From positions 416,336 to 480,335 of the forward strand of contig NW_017804342.1 of NCBI RefSeq assembly GCF_001625305.1: DNA of 64,000 nt, given 5' to 3'. The notes below the pieces were generated by a model that made no database searches, had not been told where the DNA came from, and worked only from the letters and a program-made list of their open reading frames with translations. The position numbers and the translations under genes were made by a program. This document shows positions 46,716-51,890 of this stretch, piece by piece. Source of the DNA: Branchiostoma belcheri. Lineage: Eukaryota > Chordata > Leptocardii > Amphioxiformes > Branchiostomatidae. Position 1 is the first letter of the stretch. The number at the start of each line of letters is the position of its first letter.

Positions 46716-49039
46716 CGTGTGCGTGTGAAAACCACGTTCAGTAATCGATGACGACATTATACCAGATAGATTGAAACGATGGTAATGAAAAATGATAAGG
46801 CCAGAATTTATAATAAGATCTAATTCTCAACTGTTGACACCCCTCCCTCTACCGTACAAAGCGCAAGTTGAGAAATCCCGTGTAATATACCAGCAAACTT
46901 CAGCAGTTATTGGGTAGTTACTGTGCCGCAATCCTCGGCCTTCGCCCAGAGCGTACTCTCCTAAATTGATTTTCAAAAGCTAGTTTATATTCCGCCCCCT
47001 CTCTTCGCACAAAACATGCGGTGCGGAGGCAGATGAAGCATGATGACTCAGAACCGGAGAAACACGGCGTGTTGGAAAGAAGAGATGTCTTTTGAAGACC
47101 GCTGCGTATAATTCAAATAATCTATAAAGCGCATACCACGTACGCTTGTATAAGCCGCCTGGACACGTGTAAACTTAGGACCGTTGTTCTATGAAGCTCG
47201 TCCTCACGCAATTCGAATGATGCCATGCGGAACGACTTTCACCCGTTCAAGATAAATATTTAAAAATCTCTCGAGCATGCCATTTGGGAATGGAGGAAAA
47301 GTACGATTGCTAGTAATCATTATAATGTAGTATAATATTCCAAACAGTCATTGAATCGATTCTATATACTGTCAATGCAGATTGTAAAGTTTCATGTATA
47401 CCGTATACGTATATGTATATGTATAAAAGTGAACGCTCTAAGTACGTAGATACAACACAATACGTGCACGTCACTGTGACAATTGTATGACTGTTGTCAG
47501 TCAAGCGTCACATCACATTGTATCGATCTAAAATAGCAGAACTGTATCACTTAGTATGTTTTTACCTTCACCTCTGTGGCTTCAATGTTGCCAATATCAA
47601 CATGCCATTCCGGAACTTGAAAGTCTAAACAAAGGTAGAACCCACCCTAAGTTAACCCCCTCCCCCTGCCCCCACTTCTGTCTTTCCTAGTCGCAGGTAA
47701 CAAATGAGGTATGTGGTAGTTGGCCTGCGGCAGGTGAGATGTGTGTTTACGGTAGCGGGGTGGGACTGGGGTGTTGCAACAGCAGGTGGAACCATCCACC
47801 TGATGCTATAGGCCCATCCCCCTAACACATACGCGCGCTCTATCTATCAAACATGCTCTCACACACAAGAAAGGAAGTTGTACTCACGTATTGTAGTACG
47901 GCGCCCCGTAGGCTTGCTGGTGTGACATTGGCGGAGACATTGGGAGACCGAGGACCGGGTTCAGGCCCCGGGGTAAGCCGTGACTCGGCTTCATCAGCGG
48001 TAGTTCCACTTGCCCCTTCATCGCGGCGCGCTGTGAGGGTAGCGTGTAACACACCTGGTACGACCTGGCACGGCTGGAGCAGTCCCGGGGAGCTGGGCAG
48101 GTCGACACGCGGTCCGGAGGGTGTCCTGTACGGGGAAGTGTTCCTCCGTGCCACCTGGGACCTGACGGATCTGAAAGTGAAGTGACCCTAACCCTCAGAA
48201 GGTGGCTAGCACGGAACGCTGCGTCATGACATACACACACACACTGTGCGCAACGTGACAGCTTTGGCGGATCCTTGCACTCTACACGGAGCTTGGGCAC
48301 TGGCTTCTTTTTTCTTTTCCGGGTTGGGCCGCGTGCGTGCCCTGTCGTCCTGTACCTATCCCGGCGCCGGTATTCAATGGAAATGCCCGGCGAGCATGTA
48401 CAGGTAGCAAGGCGCTCTCCCGGGCGATACCATGCGCTGTGCGGGGGTGGAGGTGCACCTGCGTGGCAGGGAACACTACAAGTGTACATGTATAATGGTA
48501 GCAGGGGGAGCAGACATCATTCCGCCGTATGGAGTAGAGATCGATCCCTGTGATTACGGCTCACAGCGCCGCGAAAGGCGACGGCATGCAGTAATTAACG
48601 ATTGGCCTTATAGTTTTTGGCACAGCAGAACGTCTGAGGGTGTTAAAAATAACATATAAAAGACAGAAAAGGGTTGGAATCGGAAACGTCTTTTGTTTGA
48701 AATGGGAGATCCACACGGAAATAACCTCGCGAAAGAACGGCAGTTTTTTTCTCTCTGCCACATGGAGGTAGTATAAACTGATTAGCGTGGTGACGTACAC
48801 GTGCGGCTATTTTTGGAACGCCATCTTTTGTCTCCTGCGAGTTTAATCTAACGTCAGATCAGGCGCGGCGCACATACGTACACGTATGGAGGTCGCTACG
48901 AGAGGTGAACAAGAATAGGGGGCTCAAACACTAGATGTTTATATCCCAGAGGATGGCTTGATACAAAATCTGCACGCTGAGACGACTTACCGACAGAAAG
49001 AAGTCCATCCCCTCTCGTTTTCAGCGGTCTTCTCGGCAT
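2536..49039 (-). CDS. RTP-like 3CxxC-type zinc-finger protein, six-exon gene model (327 aa)
   Basis: Six exons on the minus strand: 48991-49039, 47888-48170, 23905-24072, 22668-22815, 10071-10250 and 2536-2691. They total 984 nt including the stop, with phases 1, 2, 2, 0 and 0 matching at every junction. The C-terminal part (about residues 167-327) has the layout of the receptor-transporting-protein / zf-3CxxC family: an aromatic-rich start ([13 protein letters not shown]), C215-x2-C218 followed by GNGW, C256-x2-C259 in [11 protein letters not shown], a W..E.V..V..... G helix, and the terminal [14 protein letters not shown]. Vertebrate RTPs are chaperones that help odorant and taste GPCRs reach the surface, and many end in a membrane anchor. 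This protein ends right after the last Cys block, so it should be soluble. Residues 1-166 are proline-rich and unrecognised. ZAR1-type proteins share the fold class and are the alternative. The C-terminal domain is firm; the N-terminal exons rest on phase and splice-site logic. Confidence 0.8.
3165..3365. repeat. Imperfect tandem duplication (about 100-120 bp unit)
   Basis: Two diverged copies share TTACATGTTTAAA, GAAGA, CAGAGTGACTGGTC and the flanking GTTGGTA words. The rest of intron 5 from 2700 to 4640 holds no recognised feature. Confidence 0.5.
4649..5734. repeat. 1.09 kb tandem duplication, copy 1
   Basis: This copy is almost identical to 5736-6817, differing by a handful of single-base changes and 1-3 bp indels. 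It carries several TGACGTCA-type sites (for example near 5097 and 5158) and AT-poor sequence, but no frame resembles a protein. The 90-100 codon open stretches on either strand look like by-products. Confidence 0.9.
5736..6817. repeat. 1.08 kb tandem duplication, copy 2
   Basis: Second copy of 4649-5734, directly abutting it and separated by one undetermined base (N at 5735). Such high identity means either a very recent duplication or two alleles joined by the assembler. Confidence 0.9.
7771..8210. mobile_element. PIF/Harbinger-like MITE, family H (440 bp)
   Basis: The inverted ends GGCCACAGCAAGTAATTTCA and TAGAATTTACTTGCTGCGGCC are flanked by TTA and TAA. It is the same family as 31492-31889, 56926-57113 and 57220-57693, sharing GCGCGCATTAATTTT and CTCTGACAGTGGTCAA internal words. 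No transposase. Confidence 0.75.
8472..8800. mobile_element. Possible TTAA-type MITE (right end unclear)
   Basis: TTAA followed by AGCAATATTATGTATGA resembles the left end of the 52792-53135 element. The interior shares a GATGTAAACAAACAACATGG-like segment with it in the opposite orientation. The right terminus was not found. Confidence 0.35.
9069..9255. mobile_element. Hairpin MITE, family P (187 bp)
   Basis: Long inverted arms: AGTCTCCACCAGACTCC with CTTTTGCAGGCTGAATAG on the left, and CTATTTATCCAGCCTGCAAA with AGGAGTCTGGTATAGACT on the right. The internal sequence AAAAGGGGATTTAATTGGCC recurs in the 50669-50909 copy. Confidence 0.75.
9505..9815. mobile_element. Inverted-arm element with conserved RNA-like hairpin (copy 1)
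   Basis: The left arm (GTCTTTTATTCAGCCGA near 9540) and right arm (TCGACTGAATAAAAGAC near 9784) are inverted. The right arm holds CTGAGGAA-GGTG-(9 nt)-TACC-AAAACGTCG. Same family as 18721-18947. Possibly a Penelope-type terminal remnant; the family is uncertain. Confidence 0.55.
10071..10250 (-). CDS. RTP-like gene, coding exon 5 (core of 3CxxC finger)
   Basis: Exactly 60 codons. The acceptor is CCCTGCAG|CAATGC and the donor GTCAAG|GTAAG. It begins [20 protein letters not shown] and contains [20 protein letters not shown], ending MWYPEEVVK. These are the hallmark segments of the family: Cys then G-x-x-W-x-S, an aromatic beta strand, the Q-x-C-x-x-C pair, and an E-rich start of the helix. GC content and codon use stand out sharply from the flanking AT-rich intron. 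A tandem array of copies of this exon's acceptor lies immediately upstream. Confidence 0.9.
10251..10958 (-). repeat. Compound minisatellite built from the exon 5 splice acceptor
   Basis: Immediately upstream (minus strand) of exon 5 there are eight degenerate units. Each consists of a pyrimidine tract (like TTTGCCTCTCTCCCTCTGC), an AG, and CAATGCGG, the first bases of exon 5. The units are separated by variable GAATGAATG tetranucleotide runs (plus-strand sense). CAATGCGG-like cores lie near 10350, 10435, 10495, 10550, 10640, 10725, 10795 and 10930. Seven of the eight keep the AG. The array is open in the exon 5 frame as far as a stop at 10320 but does not reach the exon. Confidence 0.85.
11101..11480 (-). 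mobile_element. tRNA-derived SINE, family S1
   Basis: On the minus strand the head has an A-box-like TGGCGTAGTGGTAGAGCG and a B box (GGGTTCGATCCCA). The body contains CCTTGGGAAAGGCAC and GGTACCTAACTTCGGTTGG, and the tail is AT-rich (TTTATTATCATTATTATTA). A full-length plus-strand copy lies at 61905-62312, with fragments at 32405, 34620 and 37455. Confidence 0.8.
12356..12680 (+). mobile_element. LINE 3' end (family L-a), copy 1
   Basis: The last codons of a non-LTR retrotransposon ORF2 ([20 protein letters not shown], then [20 protein letters not shown]) are followed by a GC-rich 3' UTR and a (TACAGA)n tail. An FFPRT-x-EWNSL...LDSF ending is typical of Jockey/CR1/L2-like LINEs. It is truncated at the 5' end and has lost RT before WN relative to the copy at 29672. 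Confidence 0.7.
12783..12850 (-). mobile_element. SINE fragment, family S2 (tRNA-like head)
   Basis: The minus strand carries GTGCGTAGTCCAGTGGTAAG and a B box (GAGTTCGAATAAC). It matches the copy at 15535-15630, including the CACTGGAAAG word beyond the head. Confidence 0.55.
12851..13145. repeat. 30-bp minisatellite
   Basis: About ten imperfect units of the type CAGCTAAGTTACAGCAAGG followed by TTGTTGAACGA. A shorter block of the same unit (three units) recurs at 13562-13650. Confidence 0.85.
13136..14000. repeat. Direct duplication of a 350-bp block
   Basis: 13136-13500 and about 13648-14000 are near-identical (shared words ATCAATTATTCTTACATAAA, GGCACGCCACGTGTAGATTG, TCATTTGATAGAGCATCG). 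Each copy is preceded by a block of the 30-bp minisatellite and by the CACTGG-ACGCGC-GCAGCTAA end of an S2-like SINE head, so the whole module was duplicated. The stretch 14000-15030 shows nothing recognisable. Confidence 0.8.
15030..15380 (-). mobile_element. Decayed LINE reverse-transcriptase C-terminal region
   Basis: Minus-strand translation in shifting frames gives [20 protein letters not shown], then [19 protein letters not shown] and, further on, LPAAMEDR. This matches the I-x-x-RRLRFxGH...LLLW...AMEDR signature at the C terminus of RTE-like LINE polyproteins. Several frame changes and stops make it a relic. It ends in a (TCAC)n run. Confidence 0.6.
15535..15630 (-). mobile_element. 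SINE fragment, family S2
   Basis: The tRNA-like head on the minus strand has GGTGCGTAGTCCAGTGCCC and a B box (GAGTTCGAATCCCGG), followed by TACTGGAAAGGGTCG. It is related to 12783-12850. Confidence 0.6.
15786..16206. repeat. 60-bp minisatellite containing the CCTTGGTGCTGA word
   Basis: Seven units of about 60 bp, of the type TTAACTCATGACCCTGTTCT, TGGTGCTGATATTCAAAAC, then TACAAAATAAAAAGTAG. The units at about 15908 and 15968 are identical. The core CCTGTCCTTGGTGCTGA also appears singly at 33816, 34790 and 58933. Confidence 0.85.
16336..16693. repeat. Tandem duplication of about 180 bp
   Basis: Two copies (16336-16505 and 16506-16693) share CTACCACAGAGAAGTA, GTTATCAGGAA and AGGACAAATTA, with moderate divergence. 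16700-18720 has no recognised feature apart from a GC-rich open patch near 18380-18500 without homology. Confidence 0.65.
18721..18947. mobile_element. Inverted-arm element with conserved RNA-like hairpin (copy 2)
   Basis: Arms of about 60 bp (AACGAGCCGACGTTTCGATG at left, CATCGAAACGTCGGCTCGTT at right) surround a short core. The right arm reads CTGATGA-A-GATG-(9 nt)-CATC-GAAAC (18868-18897), which has the spacing of a hammerhead-type core but an extra A. A more decayed relative lies at about 37040-37190. Confidence 0.6.
18950..20385. other. Intron 4, nothing recognised
   Basis: Several 60-110 codon open frames (for example 20002-20208) show no motif, splice context or coding bias. No repeat family was recognised. 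Confidence 0.4.
20388..20535 (+). mobile_element. tRNA-derived SINE head, family S3
   Basis: TGGTGTAGTGGTTAGCTATT (A-box-like) and GGGGTTCGAAACCC (B box) are spaced as in a tRNA, followed by a short non-tRNA body. The anticodon arm is not tRNA-like, so this is a SINE and not a tRNA gene. 20540-22660 is otherwise empty. Confidence 0.55.
22668..22815 (-). CDS. RTP-like gene, coding exon 4 (start of zinc-finger domain)
   Basis: The acceptor is CGTCTAG|G and the donor TTGTCAG|GTAAG, phase 0 out. It encodes [20 protein letters not shown] followed by HLWYLIPSP and ends SAKVRFSCQ. The W..F....... W spacing and the final RFSC match the opening of the RTP domain, in which the first zinc-binding Cys follows an F-x-C motif. 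The first CxxC knuckle is completed only by exon 5 (C-Q | Q-C). Confidence 0.85.
23440..23875. repeat. Purine-rich degenerate tandem repeat filling intron 3
   Basis: About four units of roughly 100 bp, each with a GGAACGCTACGC-like word followed by long A/G-rich stretches (GAGAGAGAG, AAATAAAAAGA). It lies between exons 3 and 4 and is pyrimidine-rich on the transcribed sense strand. Confidence 0.65.
23905..24072 (-). CDS. RTP-like gene, coding exon 3
   Basis: The acceptor is CTCTATAG|A and the donor GTTAG|GTACAG. The exon encodes [20 protein letters not shown] then [17 protein letters not shown] and a short acidic stretch (SEDSHEAMQ). The two-base overhang AG joins the first G of exon 4 to make Arg. 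The internal ATG at MVHTP has a strong context (GCCATGG). With CpG-rich, CRE-bearing sequence just upstream, it could be the start of a shorter 212-residue isoform; the first ATG of the same open stretch, near 24143, is another option. Confidence 0.7.
24150..25140. promoter_or_regulatory. CpG-rich patch with three CRE palindromes upstream of exon 3
   Basis: This GC-rich stretch in intron 2 has many CG dinucleotides and a run of GCCGGGCC repeats near 24930. Perfect TGACGTCA sites lie at 24496-24503, 24592-24599 and 25025-25032, and a plus-strand TATAAAT lies near 24172. It sits directly upstream (minus strand) of exon 3 and its strong internal ATG, so an alternative promoter giving a shorter protein is possible. 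Confidence 0.4.
26229..26248. promoter_or_regulatory. Nuclear-receptor-like palindrome
   Basis: CTTGACCTT and AAGGTCAAG form a perfect 9-bp inverted repeat with a 2-bp spacer. The arrangement is an everted pair of AGGTCA half-sites separated by 4 bp. It is a candidate nuclear-receptor site, and an AAGATGGCGG motif (YY1-like) follows at about 26266. Confidence 0.25.
27030..27160. repeat. Imperfect tandem duplication (about 65 bp)
   Basis: Two copies share GTCGTTTCTAGTACCA, AATGACAAAGAGA-like and GTTACGTAA words. Confidence 0.5.
28170..28288. repeat. (GAGT)n microsatellite
   Basis: Interrupted GAGT/GAGC tetranucleotide run of about 120 bp. Confidence 0.9.
28322..28440 (+). mobile_element. tRNA-like SINE head (Leu/Ser-like)
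   Basis: GGATGGCCGAATGGGAGG followed by GAGTTCGAACCCCACTCC gives A- and B-box-like blocks with a long variable-arm-like region. It continues into non-tRNA sequence with a T-rich run. 28440-29040 is otherwise empty. Confidence 0.45.
29041..29290. repeat. (GAGT)n / (GA)n compound microsatellite
   Basis: A run of GAGT units (about 29045-29160) passes into GA-rich sequence and a pure (GA)n tract near 29247-29287. Confidence 0.95.
29672..30000 (+). mobile_element. LINE 3' end (family L-a), copy 2
   Basis: The best preserved copy of the family: [16 protein letters not shown], then [20 protein letters not shown] and [17 protein letters not shown], followed by the GC-rich 3' UTR with GCTGGTGTGTTACGCCG and a CAGATACA tail. 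Truncated at the 5' end. Confidence 0.75.
30844..31232. mobile_element. MITE with 65-bp inverted ends
   Basis: The left end TCAATAGACCCATTCGACTT and the right end, its inverse (AAGTCGAATGGGTCTATTGA without the outermost T), continue through CACAGATCGCATAA and TACGTCACAGGGGG words. It has no coding capacity. An extra internal GTCCCCCCTGTGA copy lies near 31146. Confidence 0.8.
31492..31889. mobile_element. PIF/Harbinger-like MITE, family H (398 bp)
   Basis: The ends GGCCACAGCAAGTAATTTTT and AAATTTACTTGCTGTGGTC are flanked by TAA on both sides (31489-31491, 31890-31892). Confidence 0.8.
32395..32520 (+). mobile_element. SINE S1 body fragment
   Basis: GACGTTGTGCCCTTGGGAAA, ACACGACTTTCCCC and GACTTCGGTTGGGGA match the body of the 61905 SINE. 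The head and tail are missing. Confidence 0.6.
32861..33195. repeat. 121-bp minisatellite with hairpins (2.8 copies)
   Basis: Units start at 32861, 32982 and 33103; copies 2 and 3 are nearly identical. Each has a perfect palindrome GACACGTGTC (E-box CACGTG). A hairpin forms from GACCGACTGCATAA and TTATACAGTCGGTC. Confidence 0.9.
33200..36395. other. Intron 2, largely featureless
   Basis: It holds a SINE S1 fragment at about 34610-34700, single CCTTGGTGCTGA words (33816, 34790), and one copy of a dispersed repeat at about 35745-35920 that recurs at 52030-52200 (shared AGCATTTCA-like, TTAAAACTG- and GGGTGGTACCA-like words). No gene. Confidence 0.4.
36401..36519. promoter_or_regulatory. RFX X-box plus three CRE palindromes: enhancer-like cluster
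   Basis: A perfect RFX-type X-box palindrome (GTTGCTATGGCAAC, 36401-36414) is followed within 105 bp by three full CREs (TGACGTCA at 36435-36442, 36449-36456 and 36512-36519). An E-box CACGTG at 36455-36460 overlaps the second CRE. The cluster lies deep in intron 2 of the RTP-like gene with no coding sequence around it. Confidence 0.4.
37455..37545 (+). mobile_element. SINE S1 body fragment
   Basis: CCTTGGGAAAGGCACTTAAC, CCCAGGTGGAAATGTGTACC and TCAGTTTGGGA align with the S1 body. 37550-39000 shows nothing further. Confidence 0.55.
39001..39310. repeat. Minisatellite of about 85 bp (3.5 copies)
   Basis: Units contain GCACTAAAATGTCCCATCAA, GGACCATAGAGGGACAA and TCTAATAAACCCA, with about 10-15% divergence by eye. 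Confidence 0.8.
39456..39810. repeat. 355-bp polypurine (GAA/GAG)n tract
   Basis: Nearly pure A/G on the plus strand, with only a few C in GAGCAGG words. It is a degenerate trinucleotide array. Long open frames in several phases here are artefacts of the repeat. Mirror-symmetric stretches make triplex (H-DNA) formation possible. Confidence 0.95.
40948..41432. mobile_element. Foldback element carrying a 19-bp minisatellite
   Basis: The arms GCTAATCTCCAAGCAGATCT and its inverse at 41413-41432 extend about 60 bp, through GTCGTAACC and its inverse. Between them lie about 16 units of GATGCCTATTGGATACTGT (41033-41320) in three variants (GGATACT, GGAAACT, GGGTACT). A related solitary arm lies at about 49650-49745. 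Confidence 0.85.
42308..42535 (-). mobile_element. tRNA-derived SINE, family S4
   Basis: The minus-strand head has GTGTGGCAGCGTGCGTGAC and a B box (GGGTTCGAGTCCTGA). The body carries CCTTGGGAAAGGCACTTTAC as in S1, and the tail is AATCAAATCAAATCA. 41440-42300 and 42540-43160 show nothing recognised. Confidence 0.7.
43161..44085. mobile_element. 0.9 kb dispersed element, family D, copy 1
   Basis: It starts near CCTTCGCCAAGAAGG and ends near CTTTGGCGAAGGTATGAGAT. It shares the order CCCCCTAGCAGC, TTCTGGAACTGCAG, then repeated TTTGCATAATTAAT blocks with 60400-61240. There is no coding frame. Octamer-like ATTTGCAT and ATGCAAAT words recur. Confidence 0.65.
44425..44667 (-). CDS. Candidate last exon or decayed fragment, hydrophobic, XK-related-like
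   Basis: After a possible acceptor (CATTTCAG|GTC) there are 80 codons containing [30 protein letters not shown] and [19 protein letters not shown], then a stop. Two hydrophobic stretches separated by an NRT sequon-like loop recall the C-terminal part of XK-related membrane proteins, but the match is by eye and weak. It lies in intron 2 of the RTP-like gene on the same strand. No partner exon was found, so it may be a relic or chance. Confidence 0.2.
   Translation of the reverse strand, partial: VVLRPGLEVAQRLDTHTLNYNSMVLYSETVVMCVIYVENRTNVELNVDIVITSIYAPLLYMYLSSYLCIHGRTHQGFIRS
44780..45790. promoter_or_regulatory. CpG-rich patch in intron 2 with a plus-strand TATA motif
   Basis: Very GC-rich and CpG-dense sequence (for example GCGCGCGCGGCC near 45133), ending in a TATAAAAA motif at 45772-45779 on the plus strand, just before a TA microsatellite and the assembly gap. 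No convincing exon was found in any frame. It could be an unmethylated CpG island, an internal promoter, or the start of a transcript lost in the gap. Confidence 0.3.
45838..45990. repeat. (TA)n microsatellite running into the gap
   Basis: A short (TA)n lies at 45838-45854, and a longer one from about 45944 continues to the first N. Confidence 0.95.
45991..46358. other. Assembly gap (368 N)
   Basis: The run of undetermined bases is bordered by (TA)n on the left and (TG)n on the right. The true length is unknown. Confidence 1.
46359..46728. repeat. (TG)n microsatellite
   Basis: Interrupted TG/CG repeat of about 370 bp with alternating purine-pyrimidine character throughout, a Z-DNA-prone pattern. 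46740-47880 is otherwise unremarkable. Confidence 0.95.
47888..48170 (-). CDS. RTP-like gene, coding exon 2
   Basis: The acceptor is TTTCAG|ATCCG and the donor is AATAC|GTGAGT. The exon encodes about 94 residues rich in Pro, Ser and Arg. It contains an internal ATG in good context ([15 protein letters not shown]) and ends ...[14 protein letters not shown] with two bases over. Those two bases plus the first base of exon 3 make a Thr codon in the frame needed downstream. No domain is recognised; the second half looks like a disordered Pro/Gly/Met-rich linker. Confidence 0.6.
48991..49039 (-). CDS. RTP-like gene, proposed coding exon 1
   Basis: This exon encodes 16 residues starting [12 protein letters not shown], plus one base of a split codon. 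The ATG has A at -3. The donor is a perfect CG|GTAAGT, and the leftover G completes a GAT codon with the first two bases of exon 2 and keeps that exon's long frame open. It lies about 200 bp below a CCAAT/ETS promoter. No homology supports it. If it is wrong, translation could start at the ATG inside exon 2 ([11 protein letters not shown]). Confidence 0.5.
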
Positions 49040-49179
49040 TTTCCCGAAAAGTATTACCACAAGGCGGGAGGTAAATACAGATGTGCCATATCAATTCCTC
49101 CCTCTGCGTGCGTTCGTGGCTAACTGCCGGTTAAGAGTCCGACTTTTCTGGCTGGGTTTTTCGCGTAACCCCTGAGCAG

Positions 49180-49315
49180 TACTCGCTCGACTCCTCTCCA
49201 TTCTCTCCACGTAGCCGACGCTGAGCGGATTATTGCCTAATGTCCCGGCCGTGGCAGCGGAAACCGGAAGTGCAATATGAAAACCGGCTTAGGGCAGAGG
49301 ATTGGCGGACGGAAG
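49180..49315 (-). promoter_or_regulatory. Proposed TATA-less promoter of the RTP-like gene
   Basis: Reading the minus strand, a CCAAT box (CCAAT at 49301-49305) is followed about 30 bp later by an ETS/GABP-type site (CACTTCCGGT at 49263-49272). A GC-rich, CpG-bearing stretch then runs into proposed exon 1. There is no TATA at a useful distance. The CCAAT-plus-ETS layout is typical of housekeeping or CpG promoters and is correctly oriented for this gene. Confidence 0.45.
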
Positions 49316-49319
49316 CGCC

Positions 49320-50660
49320 TGATGCGGGGACGATATAATATTGAATTTTCCTCGGAATAAAAATGTCACTCGTGTAGTGTATAGCTTTCTCGCTGCTTTG
49401 TTCTCCTTTTTCTCTCTTTTGCACAAAATCACACATTACAAGCCACTATGGCTATCTAAAAGCTTCATTTATAACATCAAACTTGTTTCGTATCACTGTT
49501 GCACTATGGCTGATTAATAAAAATGGATTGACTGTGTAAAAAAAACTCCATCCTTAATTCATATCGCCTCTATGCATTTCAGGATAATTCAGTGAACATG
49601 GCTTAGGGGTGAAAATGGCTGCTGTGCATAGAGCTGCTTCACTACTGCTATTAATCTCAAAGCTGATCTTTTCGTGGCCGCAAGACAGTATCAAATTGGC
49701 CAGTCAGTATCATTGTCAATATCCAATACGCCATCCGTTTGGCTGATGAAAAAGATCACGTCAAAAAATAAAAACCTCTGCTTGGAGAGTAACTGCCATG
49801 CCATGCCCGCTTTGACAATAATAAAGAGCTAAAGACAAATCTTTGACCCACACGCCACAGGGGTTTCCTAGAACTTCCGTTCGGTACCCAGAATCTCCTG
49901 CATAACATAAAACCTGGGGGCTCGACACATCTTCTTTTACGACACGTGATAGCTATTTCATTAGTGACTGGGGGATAGTTCACACTCTTGTGCTATATCA
50001 ACCCCATCCAGAAAAACAAGTATTGTCTAAAATAGTCGTTTTGCAAAGTGGTTGTTCTGGGTGGATTTGAAAGGATTAGAGGTCTCTAGAAAGGTCAAGA
50101 CTAGCAAATTTATGAAAGGGGCACAAGATGAACACGGTCTTAAAGTCTTAGTGCAAATAAAAGACTAGTAGATCATAGGCATTGAACTAAAGCTCACTAC
50201 AGCAGCATCTATTCTCCTAGCTACTACTACTACTACGTCAGAAATACCAAGCTTGACTAACTCTAAATGTTTGGAACCCAAAAATTGAAATGTTTGGAAA
50301 AAGTTTCGTGTGATCGCAATTTACTTCCACTTTTCAACATATACTTGTGCAATTTTCTCATATTTCTGGCAGTTATGGTTAGCCCCCCTCCCGATATTTT
50401 GGACCAGTCCTTGCTTAGGTGTGCGAGGGTGTGTGAGGGTCACGATTCACCTGTCCTGGGCAAACAAAACAAAACATGCTGCGTGACTAGATTCGAAGTG
50501 AGATGATGTAACTCGCCCCTCCCTCTTATGACTACCTGGAACCCAGGAAACTCTTAAGCCAACGTCCCGCGAACACGTGTACTTTAATATGTAGAGCTAG
50601 CATAACGGCTAACTGCCTAAACGCGCAAGTGTTTTTGTTCGAATTGTTTTGCCTTGACAG
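49320..50660. other. 5' flank of the RTP-like gene, nothing firm
   Basis: It contains a solitary foldback arm at about 49650-49745 related to 40948-41432. No divergent gene was found opposite the promoter. Confidence 0.4.
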
Positions 50661-50668
50661 GGAAAGTA

Positions 50669-50909
50669 TAGCCTCCACTATGCCTTCCTACGGGATAGAA
50701 TTTGGCAAAAAAGGGGAATAATTGGCCAGAAGAGTCAGTATGGTGGGAGGGTCAATTTTCCCCTCCGAAGGCAAATGAACTCTACATTCAGTGGCTAAAC
50801 ACCCCTGGTTAAGTATTCTCCCTATTTCTTCCTATCTCGCAATACTTTTAACTTAACTAAACTCTGACTACTATTTTTTCCACCCGTGTTGTTAGTCTGG
50901 TGGAGGCTA
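50669..50909. mobile_element. Hairpin MITE, family P (241 bp)
   Basis: The ends TAGCCTCCACTATGCC and TCTGGTGGAGGCTA are inverted. The interior AAAAAAGGGGAATAATTGGC matches the 9069-9255 element. Confidence 0.7.
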
Positions 50910-51397
50910 GGGATATGTGTAGTGGCGATTAAAAGTTGCAGCAACGCGTCCACAAGACAATCTCATTAATAAGATTTTCCCACAACCGACACACCCCTGT
51001 GGCATTTTGTGACGGTCCGCATTGTTATAAACTGTACAGTTGTCTTTAGATAGCGTATCGTATCATTGCTGTATTTTTAGTTGCAGATTATCTCAATTGT
51101 TTTAGTCATACCTCTACCCAATAGATACATCTTGGAGAGTCCCTAATCTTGTCTAAAGCACTGCACTGGTAATCCTATGTCGTAACGTCAGCTTGAGACC
51201 ACACCCCCCAGACAAAAACGACTTAAGACTTACTCGGAAGAAAAGTTAGACAAACAGACACTTTCACCTGTAAGGTGTCGGGTGTACAGGCCGGTATAGA
51301 ATACAGGACAATGTAGAAAATCACGTTTGAAACACAAAAGATCTTACGCGTTTCAACAACCAACTTTTCGGGTGGGGGGATCTTTGTACGGACAGTA

Positions 51398-51890
51398 TGA
51401 CAGTGATAGTTGCCGTGCAGTGGGATGATATTGATAGGTGCCGTGCAGTGTGATGACATTGATAGGTGCCGTGCAGTGTGATGACATTGATAGGTGCAGT
51501 GTGATGACAGTGATAGGTGCCGTGCAGTGTGTGACAGTGATAGTTGCCGTGCAGTGGGATGACAGTGATAGGTGCCGTGCAGTGTGATGACATTGATAGG
51601 TGCAGTGTGATGACATTGATAGGTGCCGTGCAGTGTGATGACATTGATAGGTGCCGTGCAGTGTGTGACAGTTATAGGTGCCGTGCAGTGGGATGACATT
51701 GATAGGTGCCGTGCAGTGGGATGACATTGATAGGTGCAGTGTGATGACAGTGATAGGTGCCGTGCACTGTGATGACAGTGATAGGTGCCGTGCAGTGGGA
51801 TGACAGTGATAGGTGCCGTGCAGTGGGATGACAGTGATAGGTGCCGTGGAGCGTGACAGTGATAGGTGCCGTGCAGTGCGTGACACACGC
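51398..51890. repeat. 28-bp minisatellite (about 17-18 units)
   Basis: Units of the type GATAGGTGCCGTGCAGTG plus TGATGACATT, with variant half units lacking GCCGTGCAGT. The length gives periodic Cys/His-rich open frames on the minus strand that are not genes. Confidence 0.95.

Noticed and set aside
45533-46744. 403-codon open frame
   Set aside because: It runs through 368 undetermined bases and TA/TG repeats; no coding evidence.
47853-48185. Plus-strand 110-codon frame over exon 2
   Set aside because: Antisense shadow of exon 2; the minus-strand reading has matching splice phases on both sides.
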